Of a stretch of 64,000 bases of DNA, positions 23,335 through 33,814 are shown one piece after another. Below the pieces are notes generated by a model. That model did not search any database. It saw only the letters and a program-made list of their open reading frames with translations, and was not told where the DNA came from. A program made the position numbers and the translations under genes. The stretch's first letter is position 1. Each line of letters starts with the position of its first letter. Source of the stretch: Liolophura sinensis (lineage: Eukaryota > Mollusca > Polyplacophora > Chitonida > Chitonidae); contig NC_088296.1 of assembly GCF_032854445.1 (NCBI RefSeq), forward strand, positions 15,553,485 through 15,617,484, in the 5' to 3' direction.

Positions 23335-23915
23335 TCGGAGATGCACCGTTCCTGGTGAAGTCATTTGAAGATGGTGAACCGTTTCTGATGATATCAGTCG
23401 GCGGTGATATGCCGTTGCTGATAATTCGATTGGTGTACCGTTGCTGATGATAATATATCGATGATAAATCGCTGCCGACGACCTTATTTTACTGATGTAT
23501 CATTGCTGATGATGTCATTTGGTGGTGTACCTTTGCTTATGATGCCATTTGGTGGTGTACCGTTGCTGCCGATATCATTCGGTGACGTACCGGTCCTGAT
23601 GATATCATTCGGAGATGCACCGATATCATACCGTTCATGATGATGTCATTCGGTAGTGTACCGTTGCTGTCGATATCATTCGGTGACGTACCGGTCCTGA
23701 TGATATCATTCGGTAGTGAGCCGTTGCTGGCGATTTCATGCGGTGATGTACAGAAAGTTGCATTGGTAGTGTACAGTTGTTGAATGTCGTTCGGTTGCCT
23801 GGCGTTGCTGACAATACGTCATTCGGTGTTGACGATGTAATTTGGCGGTATCTCATGTCTGGTGATGTCATTTGGCGGTGTCCAGTAGCTGCCGACATGA
23901 TTTGGTGGTTTCCAT
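23335..23915. repeat. 30-bp degenerate minisatellite
   Basis: Unit gatgatatcattcggtgatg followed by taccgttgct, with much substitution. It opens false frames on both strands (23635-24087, 23777-24058). Confidence 0.8.
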
Positions 23916-24820
23916 GCAGCGATTCACTATGGAAGTTGGATGAGGACATCTCAGCCCGTGGTGTGCGGGTCGCGGCCCACGGTACGAGGACGGTGCAAAT
24001 CGCGCGCGAATGGTACCCTTCTCGTGCCGTAGCTATAATACACCACATCACTGGATAGCATCCAATTTCTGGCGACGACATTCTCATATTAGTACCTCAA
24101 TACCTCACCGTGCTTCATTTCAGTATGGCGTCTGGAGGTATTTTCTTTGGCATTAGGAGCGTACAAATTCTGTGTCCAAGACTGGGCTTGAACCTGAACC
24201 CTGTGGGTCATAGCAACTGAAAGGCAAGCGGCCGCGCTCCTAAATGTTCTTTGAGTGCTTTTGACTCTGTGATATATAATTGCATAACAAACAATGAATG
24301 GTATAGGACGTGATACCGGCGCCGGGGTAAAGACGCCTGTAACAATTCACTCTGTTATTGTCCTAAAGCCTATGACTTTGTAACTGACACGGATTATTAA
24401 TGCTAATGGCATAATTGCTAATTAGCCGTTTAATTTTGTATATAATCGACAGTCGTTTACGTAATCACATAATCAGTACAGTCGCCGGACGACCATTAGA
24501 ATTAAACACGACGGCTACTCACTGCTAGTTTCCCGTGAGATTGCAGACTGCATGGGATCCTTTTACAGCGGTACAATAAGGGCGTTGCGTACGGACGAAT
24601 AGTGAGTGCACCAACTGGGATACAGACACAACCCCCGCCCAACATAAGATAAAAGATAAAACCAAGATAAAAGTCTCCCTCCTTGGCTAGCACCCCTCCC
24701 CCCTCACAAACACACATCGCTCCCTATGTTATCAAACTGTTGATTATGTGATTCTTTGTTTAAAAGAATTTGTCTTTTATCATGTAGGTTAGACTAAATC
24801 AAATGGTCATACTAAATCAC
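23916..24820. other. Intergenic, no gene recognised
   Basis: No repeat or family signal seen. A possible reversed B-box fragment lies near 24185-24215 ('gggcttgaacctgaaccctg'). Confidence 0.4.
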
Positions 24821-25133
24821 ATATGAAACTATTTTGGTGGGTGAGCACATTATATGTGTAATAACATATCAAACTATTTTAGTGGGTAAGCACATTATAT
24901 GTGTAATATCATATCAAACTATTTTAGTGGGTAAGCACATGATATGTGTAATAACATATCAAACTATTTTAGTGGGTAAGCACATTATATGTGTAATATC
25001 ATATCAAACTATTTTAGTGGGTAAGCACATGATATGTGTAATAACATATCAAACTATTTTAGTGGGTAAGCACATTATATGTGTAATATCATATCAAACT
25101 ATTTTAGTGGGTAAGCACATAATATGTGTAATA
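24821..25133. repeat. 45-bp minisatellite, about 7 copies in alternating pairs
   Basis: Unit gtgggtaagcacattatatg, tgtaataacatatcaaacta, tttta. Copies alternate between 'attatat/ataatat' and 'gatatg/ataacat' variants, so the real duplicating unit seems to be 90 bp. Confidence 0.93.
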
Positions 25134-25152
25134 CCCTGACTCTTTGACTAAC

Positions 25153-26070
25153 ATTCCCATGTCAGGGGTCAATAGGAGTCCCATGTCAAGGAGGATGAAT
25201 AGGGTCCCCATGCACGTCAGAGGGGTGTATAGGGATCCCATGTCAGGGGGGTGTATAGGGATCCCATATCAGAGGGGTGTATAGGGATCTCATGTCAGGG
25301 GGGGTGTATAGGAATCCCATCTCAGAGGGGTGTATAGGAATCCCATATCAGGGGGTGTATAGGGATCCCATGTCAGAGGGGTGTATAGGGATCTCATGTC
25401 AGAGGGGTGTATAGGGATCCCATATCAGAGGGGTGTATAGGGATCCCATGTCAGGGGGGTGTATAGGGATCCCATGTCAGGGGGGTGTATAGGGATCCCA
25501 TGTCAGAGGGGTGTATAGGGATCCCATGTCAGAGGGGTGTATAGGGATCCCATGTCAGAGGGGTGTTTAGGGATCCCATGTCAGAGGGGTGTATAGGGAT
25601 CCCATGTCAGGGGGGTGTATAGGGATCCCATGTCAGGGGGTGTATAGGGATCCCATGTCAGAGGGGTGTATAGGGATCCCATGCCAGAGGGGTGTATAGG
25701 GATCCCATGTCAGAGGGGTGATTAGGGATTCCATGTCAGAGGGGTGTACTGATCCCATGTCAGAGGGGTGTATAGGGATCCCATGTCAGAGGGGTGTTTA
25801 GGGATCCCATGTCAGAGGGGTGTATAGGGATCTCATGTCAGACGGGTGTATAGGGATCCCATGTCAGAGGGGTGTATGGGGATCCCATGTCAGAGGGGTG
25901 TATAGGGATCCCATGTCAGAGGGGTGAATAGGGATCCCATGTCAGAGGGGTGTATAGGGATCCCATGTCAGGGGTGTATAGGGATCCCATGTCAGGGGGT
26001 GTATATGGATCTCATGTCAGAGGGGTGAATAGGGATCCCTTGCTAGGAGGGTGAATAGAGGGGTGTAACA
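25153..26070. repeat. 26-bp minisatellite, about 35 copies
   Basis: Unit ggatcccatgtcagaggggt then gtatag. Most copies keep GGATCC. The run of Gs varies (aggggt, gggggt, ggggt), as expected from slippage; copies at both edges are decayed. Confidence 0.95.
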
Positions 26071-26287
26071 GGTATGAATTGAAGGCCAGACAACGCACTT
26101 TCTGCTATTTAACAGATTATCTTTCTGTTCGTCAGCAACCAAAAAAAAGTGGTACTCTTGGCACTGCGCTCTCCTCCATCCAACTTACTGACCTCCACCA
26201 TTTAAGCAAATAAAACTCTAAACGTGAAGTGTGTGTCAGATGAAAGACCATTAAACCCTGTTACTATAAATATTTCGATTTCTTTTT

Positions 26288-26535
26288 GAATAATTTTTTA
26301 ACCTAGTAAAATGCATTTGAAACTTTCACCGTGGCTTATTCTGACCGTACTGGGACCAGTGACGTCACATCCGGTTTTTGCACATGTACATCTATGAATA
26401 CAATGGACCTTGAAAGGAGCCATTTCAAGAAAAAAAATATGGATGTGACGTCACGGATACCCTTTAGTTCACTATACATATCACCGTAGAATCTGATGTT
26501 TTAAAGCCATTTTACTGGGTTGGAAACATTTTGAA
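26288..26535. mobile_element. MITE family B (CRE-bearing), copy 3
   Basis: cctagtaaaatgcatttgaa at left; 'taaagccattttactgggtt' at right. TGACGTCA at 26360-26367 and 26446-26453. It shares interior blocks with 9425-9722. Confidence 0.7.
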
Positions 26536-26707
26536 GAAATACATGGAAATAATTTCCTTGAGAGTGTGTGATGGTGTTTCATATACTTCACACGTGTGCT
26601 TTTCTTTGAGGTTAACAGAAACACTCTTAAACAAGGTCTAAAATAAGATCAGTCCTAGGCATTGCCAACGCCCAAGCAGCGGATTCAACGTTTTACTTTG
26701 TTATCCT

Positions 26708-26770
26708 TTTATTTGATTTGACTGGTGCTTTACGCCATACTGAATATTTCAGCTATACGGCGGCCATACT
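26708..26770 (-). repeat. Molluscan SINE tail fragment, antisense
   Basis: tatttgatttgactggtgct, ttacgccatactgaatattt, cagctatacggcggcc. Confidence 0.7.
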
Positions 26771-27845
26771 TTCATCAGTGAACTTTTACGTCCTGTGCTC
26801 CATACTTTCACATTTGAATCACACGATTCAACATTTGATTTGTGAAGAAGATGCATGAAAACAGGATATTAAACCCTAGCTCGGAAATCATTTGACCATG
26901 TTCCAGTATGTAGCTTTACTTCCACATCAAACGCTCTGAATCGTTACATTCACAAACCTAAACCTCCGTTCTGTCTTCAAAGTATCAAAGCTGTGCTCGA
27001 CGAAAGCGGGTTTATCGCGATCTTAAACAAATTCTGGACTTATATCTCCAATTATAGGGGAATAACATGAAGATATTAACACAAATATACGCGGCGTGGC
27101 GATTTGCCATGCGTGCGTCTCCCTTATAGTAAGACTGACGGGGTGCTCTCCCGAAAAGTTAAGATCTTTTTGCACATTAGTTGCTTATAGTTCCTTAGGT
27201 TCATCATTAAAACAAAAAATAATGTTAAAAATCCGAAACTGGTTGTCAGTCGCCCTTTTAATGGTTAATCTTTTTGGTTTCTATCTAAATGTTCCTTGAA
27301 TTTTCTTTCTTCCGGATGATGCCGTGTGCGGACAATGTCGGATATCGAAAATGGTAGATGTAGCGAAATTTTGGCTTGTTGATGTAACAGGTACATATGG
27401 GTTAATTGAAATGTTATGGTGTTCATTATTCACGAATAACTAGGTGATCCGAAGTCAGAATTACTGTAGCATTAAAGGAAACATGTTTTTGCAGCGTAAA
27501 TAGCTTTGACTTGTTGAGGACAGCGCAGTCATAAAGACCGAGTTCCAATGTAGTGAATGGAAGAGTACAGATCTGTACTTCTAAAAGCTAAGCTGGACAG
27601 GATGAAACAGCTCTCGCATTTCATTAAACCCATATATTCCACATATGGTTCCTTTAAAGATTAGTGACTGACTGTGCTTTAGAGTTTTTATTCTCATGAA
27701 TCTGTGGCCTAAACAAATACAATCATAACAAATCTACCTGTATATATAGTCTTAGGCTATTGATGTCACACCCAAACATGTAGAGAGCCTCATCAAGACG
27801 ACCAGTAAAACAACATCAGCCTATATCAAAATACCTTCATTTTGC
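26771..27845. other. Intergenic, no gene recognised
   Basis: AT-rich single-copy-looking DNA; short plus frame 27096-27299 has no recognisable motif. Confidence 0.4.
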
Positions 27846-27859
27846 ATGCCGGAAATAAG

Positions 27860-27975
27860 TCAATTAGTGAAACGTATGCGTGAGGTCGCAGGTTCGAATC
27901 CAACTCTCGCTACTCCTGGCACTCCAGTTTCCTGCACCAATAAACTTGACCAACGTCGTATGAGTGAATAAAAAA
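27860..27975 (+). repeat. tRNA-derived SINE, different family
   Basis: B box aggttcgaatccaactctcg, 'ctccagtttcctgcaccaat', and a tail of aataaataaatc. It differs from the main family in the central block. Confidence 0.5.
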
Positions 27976-28161
27976 ACAATGGATAAATAAATCAACTCGA
28001 CCCCAAACTTTCGGGGAGCTATATGGCGGTGAACGTCAGAAACCAAACTTACCCACCCTCTGAAAGAGAAACCAAAGAAATCAATCCCCATACATTGAAC
28101 AGTACTGCCTGATGGCAATATGCACGTTTGCTGCGGTCATCAATTTCCGCAGTTAGCTTAT

Positions 28162-28775
28162 CACCTCAAACTTCGGCAGTTGCAAACATTTCCTGCAAAC
28201 AGCACTTCGAAGTTCAGCCAGGTTTCAACATTTTTTTGCAAAGAATGTTTCGAATCTTACCCAGTTTCTAACATTTCTTGCAAAGAGCACCTCTAAACTT
28301 AGCCACTTTCCAACATTTCCTTCAAAGAGTAGCCAGTATCCACCAGTTCCTGCGAGGCGCACATCAAAGATTATCCAGTTTCCAACATTTCCTGCAAAGA
28401 ACACTTCAAACCTTTGCCAGTTTCCAACAATTCTGGAAAGGGCACTTTAAAGTTAAGTCAGTTTTCAACAAGTCCTTCAAAGAGCACTTCAAAATATAAC
28501 CAGTTTCCAATATTTCCTGCAAAGAGCACCTCAGAGTTTAGCCACTTTCCAATATTTCCTGCAAAGAGCACCTCAAAGGTTAGCCACTCTCCAATATTTC
28601 CTGCAAAGAGCACCTGAAAGTTTAGCCACTCTCCAAAATTTCTTGCAAAGAGCACCTCAAAGTTTAGCCAGCAACATCTCCAACATGTTTGCGTCTCATT
28701 TATCTCCGAAAATAGCAACTCAAAGCTGAGTAAACTTCAACTTTACTAAGCTATTGCACCTCAAAGCTTAGTGAT
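28162..28775. repeat. 42-bp degenerate minisatellite, about 14 copies
   Basis: Unit gccactttccaatatttcct, gcaaagagcacctcaaagtt, ta. The central copies (28490-28660) are nearly identical and the outer ones diverged, so growth was from the middle. Period 42 gives 14-residue false frames. Confidence 0.88.
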
Positions 28776-30535
28776 AGCAGTTTCAACTTTCCTAGAAATT
28801 ACAGGTCTCAGATGCGTCATAAGATTCCGGAAGATTTGTAGATCTGGAAGCATGGTTATGCGGTTTCGACAACCTGCAAATAGCATCTTTACGCTGAATG
28901 TCTCGATTCATTACAGAAGGTATACTGACCATAACACCAAGCTTCCGTGTAGAAACGAAGTACCATCCTGTATAGCTTAAAGGGTTCATGAAAAGCTTGG
29001 TTTTCATTTCTTAAATATAGAGTTTAGGATGTGGCCAAATATATAAAAGTACAAAAAAATGTTGTCCTTGGGGCGTAAAAATTGCTTTAAGCTACAATTC
29101 TGGAAAGTCTGGAAATTAAGTTGTCTGCTGTTGTGACATTAACGGTGATAGCCCTCAAAACAACTTTACTGGGGGGAAAGCACAACTTGCGGGCGCTATA
29201 AGCGTGTCCCGCGTTCCCGATATGTACATTGGTGACGTCATTTCTGAATATTCTCCACCATTGAAGGAAAATACACATAAAATACAGGTGTAGTTAAGAA
29301 ACGTAAAACATGCCTAAAAAAAACAACATTTTTTTTCTTGGTAAAGATCTTTCTTCGTCCCATACTCCTCGTTTTATTGTATTTTTTTTTATTTACAGTC
29401 CCGTGTATCTTTGCACGTGATGAGATGAGTTGCTGTACATCAACTAAAACGCTAAAATACAAACACATTATGAAGCGTTCGATATCGTGTCGTGACGGCG
29501 ATAAATCATAAGCGAGATTGTTTCTATTCCACATAAAGACAATTCACCTTTTAATACGTCTCCTAAATTCATACATGACTTCTTGGTTGGCGACTGATAT
29601 ACGAATGTCTGTTCCGACCCATAGATTAATTATTGTTCGTGATACTTTAAATACATACTATGTTGATGTCAGTTTTCAGGTGATGGGTTTTCTTAAAATC
29701 TTTTTAATCTCACGTGACTAAATATAGGTTTGTTAAATATATGTGTTTAAAGGTATATTAAAATAGATATGGTTTTCATTTAGTCCTGATAGGATATGAT
29801 TTTTAAAGGCGGGGGAAACATATTATGAAAAGATATATTGTTTCAGCCTGGATTGGAAAGAGATGTGAAACCATATACGAGTGCACCGCGAATTCAAATT
29901 GACTGACATATATATAGGGTTGTTCGTTCTCAAAATCAGAAATAAAGATATATATTAGTTTTCATATACATATACTTTTGGAAATATGAAGTGTCTGGCT
30001 TCATCAGACAAGCGCCATACTGATCAACAGCTGTTACATTGTGAATGATCAGATAGTTACTTGGGATTTTAGATTTTTCCTACAAAAAAATGAAATCGAT
30101 AAAAAAAATGTATAGCAGGAAGGAAAAGCTTATCACTATTCGCGAAATTAAACTATTTTGTCTATAGCGCGATACAGACGTCAAGGCAGCGCATGTTCGC
30201 CTCTTAGGAAAGAGTTATGTATACATGGCATGTTTATAATCTGTCGAGGAGCCTATTCTTTAACGCTGTCGCAACACTGCGTCAAGTGCAATTATCATGG
30301 CGACGTATCCCTTCACTGTATGTTGTCATATCGATGTTACGCCAGGCGCAGCTTGCGACAGCTTCATGTTCCAGAACGGGTGCTACAAAGCTGCCATTGC
30401 GATGTTGCGTCAAACGAATGTACGATGACGTATGCCTTCTTTTGTGGTTTGTGTCAAACATCGTTTTAGGAACTGACCTAGCGATCATTGACCTGGAACG
30501 CCCATTTTGCTTGACGGCTGGTATACGGGTGTCTG
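28776..30535. other. Intergenic, no gene recognised
   Basis: Mostly AT-rich. 30240-30430 contains internally related blocks (tcgcaacactgcgtcaagtg; 'gcgatgttgcgtcaaacgaa') that look like an eroded repeat. Two overlapping plus frames there are not convincing genes. Confidence 0.4.
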
Positions 30536-30598
30536 TTTCTTAAATAAAATATTCTTGAGAACGGCGTAAAACACTAATCAAATAAATAAATAAATAAG
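30536..30598 (+). repeat. Molluscan SINE tail fragment
   Basis: aaatattcttgagaacggcg, taaaacactaatcaaataaa, (taaa)n. Confidence 0.75.
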
Positions 30599-32460
30599 TG
30601 TGAACTATTCTTTCATTAAATTATTTCGAGTTTAACGTCGCTTTTAACAATATTTCTGTTATATCACGACGGTATAACTTTGTATATAGCAGACCGGATA
30701 TAATGCTGACTTATTCATACAGTGCTGTCTCACTGACACCCCATGCCCAAGACAACCATGCTAACAAGAACTGGGCCCATTTCTCAGACTTATTTCATGC
30801 TGAGTGTTAAGCAAAGTATTGTATATTAACTGATTTTAAGTGTCTTGTGACTATGACAGCAAATGGGCAACGAAATGAACCCAGTATAATTACGGCTTGC
30901 GATGCAGAGGCTCTGGTCAACATGCCATGCATTGCATTCGGTCTAAGAGCCATAACATCTGGGTAGTGGTAAGAACACCGCCGCCCTTCTACTTCCTGAA
31001 AAATCTTTAAAAGTCGAAGTCAAATCAACAAGAGGCGGATTCGATCTCTTAACGCCAGGCAAAACTCAACGGGAAAAGGCCAATCAGCAACAGCGAGAGC
31101 CAAACATCAATCAATGAGCCAGGGAGAGTCTCTAAAATAGCTATTCCTGTATTTTCAAATCCTATGTTTTCAAATGAAGCAATACTAGGTTATGAAGTCC
31201 TGGATTTGATTTCTTTCTTCTTTTCTGTTTTTCAGATCTTATTTTTTGTGTTTATTCATCGTTGTATTCAGGATATCCTTTTATTTGTCTTTCAAACTCC
31301 GGTTACTTTTCATAATTTATCGACAAAATTAGAGCGCAGAAAAATAAAAAAGAACGTAGTTATACGCATTTGTTTATACAGTCTACGGTGAAATGCGTCG
31401 AACTTTTCTTCAGCTTTATCGACTAACTTCATCCAAGAACAAATGGCTGGGGGTATCGTGCCACATGGTGTGTTTATTTTCCTAGAATTTAAACATATTG
31501 CTTTGTTTGCGGGGAGTCAAGTGGAATGCCCCGCCCATTGCCTATAGTCGGGGAGCACGTGGCCAGAACGCAAATATCGTAAAGTCTAGCCGAAGATAAC
31601 ATAGCATTGTAAACAGAGACGGAGCATGCAGACATTGAAAAAACGTTACAAAATGAAAACATTTAAAAATGCATGGATAAATATAAGAGCTATAAAAACG
31701 ATGAGGATGCTGGAGAAGAAAAACAAAAGGAAAAAAAGATGAAGCATTGGACTTGAAATCTTAGCCAAATTACAGACGGATGTTGATTGGAGTATAAACT
31801 CGTGCTCCTTATAGTGTGATGCGTCAGACCGACTTTCCCTCGTGCCGAAGAAATGTCTCTGTTTTATTTCTGCCCTTTACATGAAGCCTCCACCTTGGCG
31901 CCATTCTCCGAATCCACGGTAGTTTTGGCTGCGAGGGTAAAGGCTGCTTATATCAGGCGAGTCTAGTTTTATTTCGCGGGGGAAACAGGGGGCTTAATAT
32001 CGATACTGAGCAACAGGTCAAAATTACATGCAAAAAAAAGAAAAAAAAGAAAAGAAATCAGAAAATCAACGCAAAAACAAAATTAAAATAATAAAACAAT
32101 AAAACAACAACAACAAAAAAAAAACAACCAAAAAAGAAATCCAAAGATAAAAAAACAAACAGCAACAAAACAAGTCAAATTAACTCCCAATCAGCTTGAG
32201 AATTAAACTGGGAGAGATCAGTCACAGCTCTTCACCAGATTCAGATGGGCATTAGAAACTGATTTCCTTGAAAACTGGCCGCCTGTGAAATAAAACAAAA
32301 TTCGCTTTAAGCCTCTACAAGGCTAAACAACAAGGCTCCGTGTAACTATAGTGCCTGTTTTCTGCACAGTGGGTCGCCATTAGAAAGAGAGACTGTCAGA
32401 CTGCACGAAACATTCAGCATGTCTGCTTGTTTTAATGCACTTGGTAGGGGAGTAATCTGC
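30599..32460. other. Distal 5' flank of the Smad gene
   Basis: GC-richer from about 31840. Contains GGCGCC (31897-31902), a possible BMP-type GC-rich Smad site. A long A-rich tract of short A runs covers 32030-32170. No exon recognised. Confidence 0.4.
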
Positions 32461-32466
32461 ACACGA

Positions 32467-32474
32467 TATAAAAG
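32467..32474 (+). promoter_or_regulatory. Candidate TATA box (upstream option)
   Basis: TATAAAAG, about 140 bp before the Smad-binding cluster and 0.95 kb before the start codon. Whether it is used is unknown. Confidence 0.3.
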
Positions 32475-32600
32475 TCCGCCTGTGAGAACTAAATCTGTGT
32501 CCGTCGCGGTCAGTTTACCCTCCTCCCCCCTGCAAATAGTGAGAAGCTCAGCGGAGTAAGTCATCCGCTGTTTATGAAACCCTCGCTGACGACGTTGGTC

Positions 32601-32644
32601 GCGCCAGTGAGTCTAGACACCCACGTGACCGCTTCTCAGCCAAT
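32601..32644 (+). promoter_or_regulatory. Smad autoregulatory cluster: GCGCC, GTCTAGAC, CACGTG, CCAAT
   Basis: GCGCC at 32601-32605 (reverse of the GGCGC '5GC' Smad site), perfect palindromic SBE GTCTAGAC at 32611-32618, E-box CACGTG at 32622-32627 and CCAAT at 32640-32644. It lies 0.8 kb upstream of an inhibitory Smad start codon. Known background: vertebrate Smad7 promoters carry a GTCTAGAC SBE bound by Smad3/4, with a TFE3 E-box that cooperates. I infer negative-feedback induction by TGF-beta/BMP signalling. Confidence 0.7.
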
Positions 32645-33216
32645 CGCAAGGCCCGTTAGTTAGAAGGGCCAGCTTGCCGAGGGCCCGAAATGAATTCTTC
32701 CGGTGTGAACAAAAGGTAGTACCACGCGTAAATTTGCACCACATTTCTGCATAATTTTTAGAAATCTGTCCTGAATTTCGAGCTCTAATGACGCTAAATT
32801 ACAGAGGTAGGGATTTTAGGCTCGTTTTGGAGTCAAACTCCTGCCAAACCAACGCATATTTTTTGCACCGCAAACCTAAACACCCCTACCTGTCAAAGTG
32901 CTATCGCCTGTACTGAAGCATTGAGAAATTTTAGAGGTACCGTTGTATGGCCGAGCAAGCCAGCGTTGTATGCCATGGTGGAGTTACGTGGAAATCTACA
33001 CCAAATCGAGCCCCAAAGAAGCTGCACTACCGTACGAAGATAAACAGCTTCGAGTGTAGATGCCCGTTGCAGAGTTTGGAATTGTAAAATTGTGGAAATC
33101 CACGGGAAAACAGCACTCCTTCGGTGGGCCAGGTACGGTGTACGGTGAACATAAATCCAGCGTGCTCTGCTGTTCGGCTTAAGGGAGAAGTTCAAGCACA
33201 CTGCGAGCTGTTGTTG

Positions 33217-33224
33217 TATAAATA
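33217..33224 (+). promoter_or_regulatory. Candidate TATA box (proximal option)
   Basis: tataaata at the start of an AT repeat (33217-33240), about 200 bp before the coding start. It could equally be simple AT sequence. Confidence 0.25.
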
Positions 33225-33283
33225 TATAAATATATATATACACACACCTTTTAGTAGGGGTTTACCCATATACCGGCGTCTCG

Positions 33284-33445
33284 ATGTGAACACGATTTTG
33301 TGCCTGGGTGTAGGGCACAAAAGTCCCCGTGGTGTCAAGATTTTTTGTTCCCTGTGAAAACCTGAACCCATTACTGTGGATGCGGCCGAGGACCCCATAT
33401 ATTCCCAATGCTGTATGTTTAACACGAAACGAACGTCACTTGTGA
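33284..33445 (+). promoter_or_regulatory. Cluster of upstream ORFs around the Smad start codon
   Basis: ATG-TGA start-stop at 33284-33289. A 21-codon uORF at 33380-33445 runs over the main ATG out of frame. A 4-codon uORF (ATGCTGTATGTTTAA, 33408-33422) also spans the main ATG at 33415. All the ATGs, including the main one, lack a purine at -3. If transcribed, these would be expected to lower or gate translation. Confidence 0.45.
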
Positions 33446-33814
33446 AGCGTTTGTGGAGACACCGACTATCGCCGCAACATGAAACCCAGGGTGCGACTGA
33501 AAGTCCCGAAGAGTTAGAAATCAAATCCACGGCACAGTCCATGTTGAAACGCCTCAAAGAAAAACAACTAGAAGTATTGCTACAGAGCGTGGAGAGCAAA
33601 GGCGGTGAAACGACCAAGTGTGTGATGCTGCCGAAAGGTGAAAAAAGATTCGGCAGGCGGTGTGTTTCGCCGCAAATGTTGTGCTGTCAGTTATGGAGGT
33701 GGCCGAATCTTTCTGACCACACGGAGTTAAAACGTCTACCTTGCTGTCAGGCGACGGATAACCCCGTGGAAGTGTGTGTCAATCCGTTTCATTGGAGTAT
33801 ATTACGAATACCAG
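33415..33814 (+). CDS. SMAD6/7: SMAD6/7 exon 1: N-terminus and MH1 domain (residues 1-133)
   Basis: MFNTKRTSLVKRLWRHRL leads into an MH1 domain: LKRLKEKQLEVLLQSVESKG (44-63), CVMLP, LWRWPNLSDHTELKRLPCC and VCVNPFHW. The expected zinc ligands are present: C69, C110 or C111, C121, H126. The stretch between C69 and the RWP block is short and unlike the R-Smad DNA-binding hairpin, as in other I-Smads. The frame is open back to a stop at 33355, but no ATG lies upstream in frame; the GTG at 33376 is not a credible start. Donor CCAG/gtaatg at 33815; one base carries over. Confidence 0.93.

Noticed and set aside
30158-30543. Two overlapping plus-strand frames of about 100 residues
   Set aside because: Internally related blocks suggest an eroded repeat; no motif, no splice support, and a SINE tail abuts the 3' end.
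33376-33414. GTG at 33376 as the Smad start
   Set aside because: Not an ATG. The family start signature MF.[TS]KR begins at 33415, and upstream in-frame sequence to the stop at 33355 lacks any ATG.
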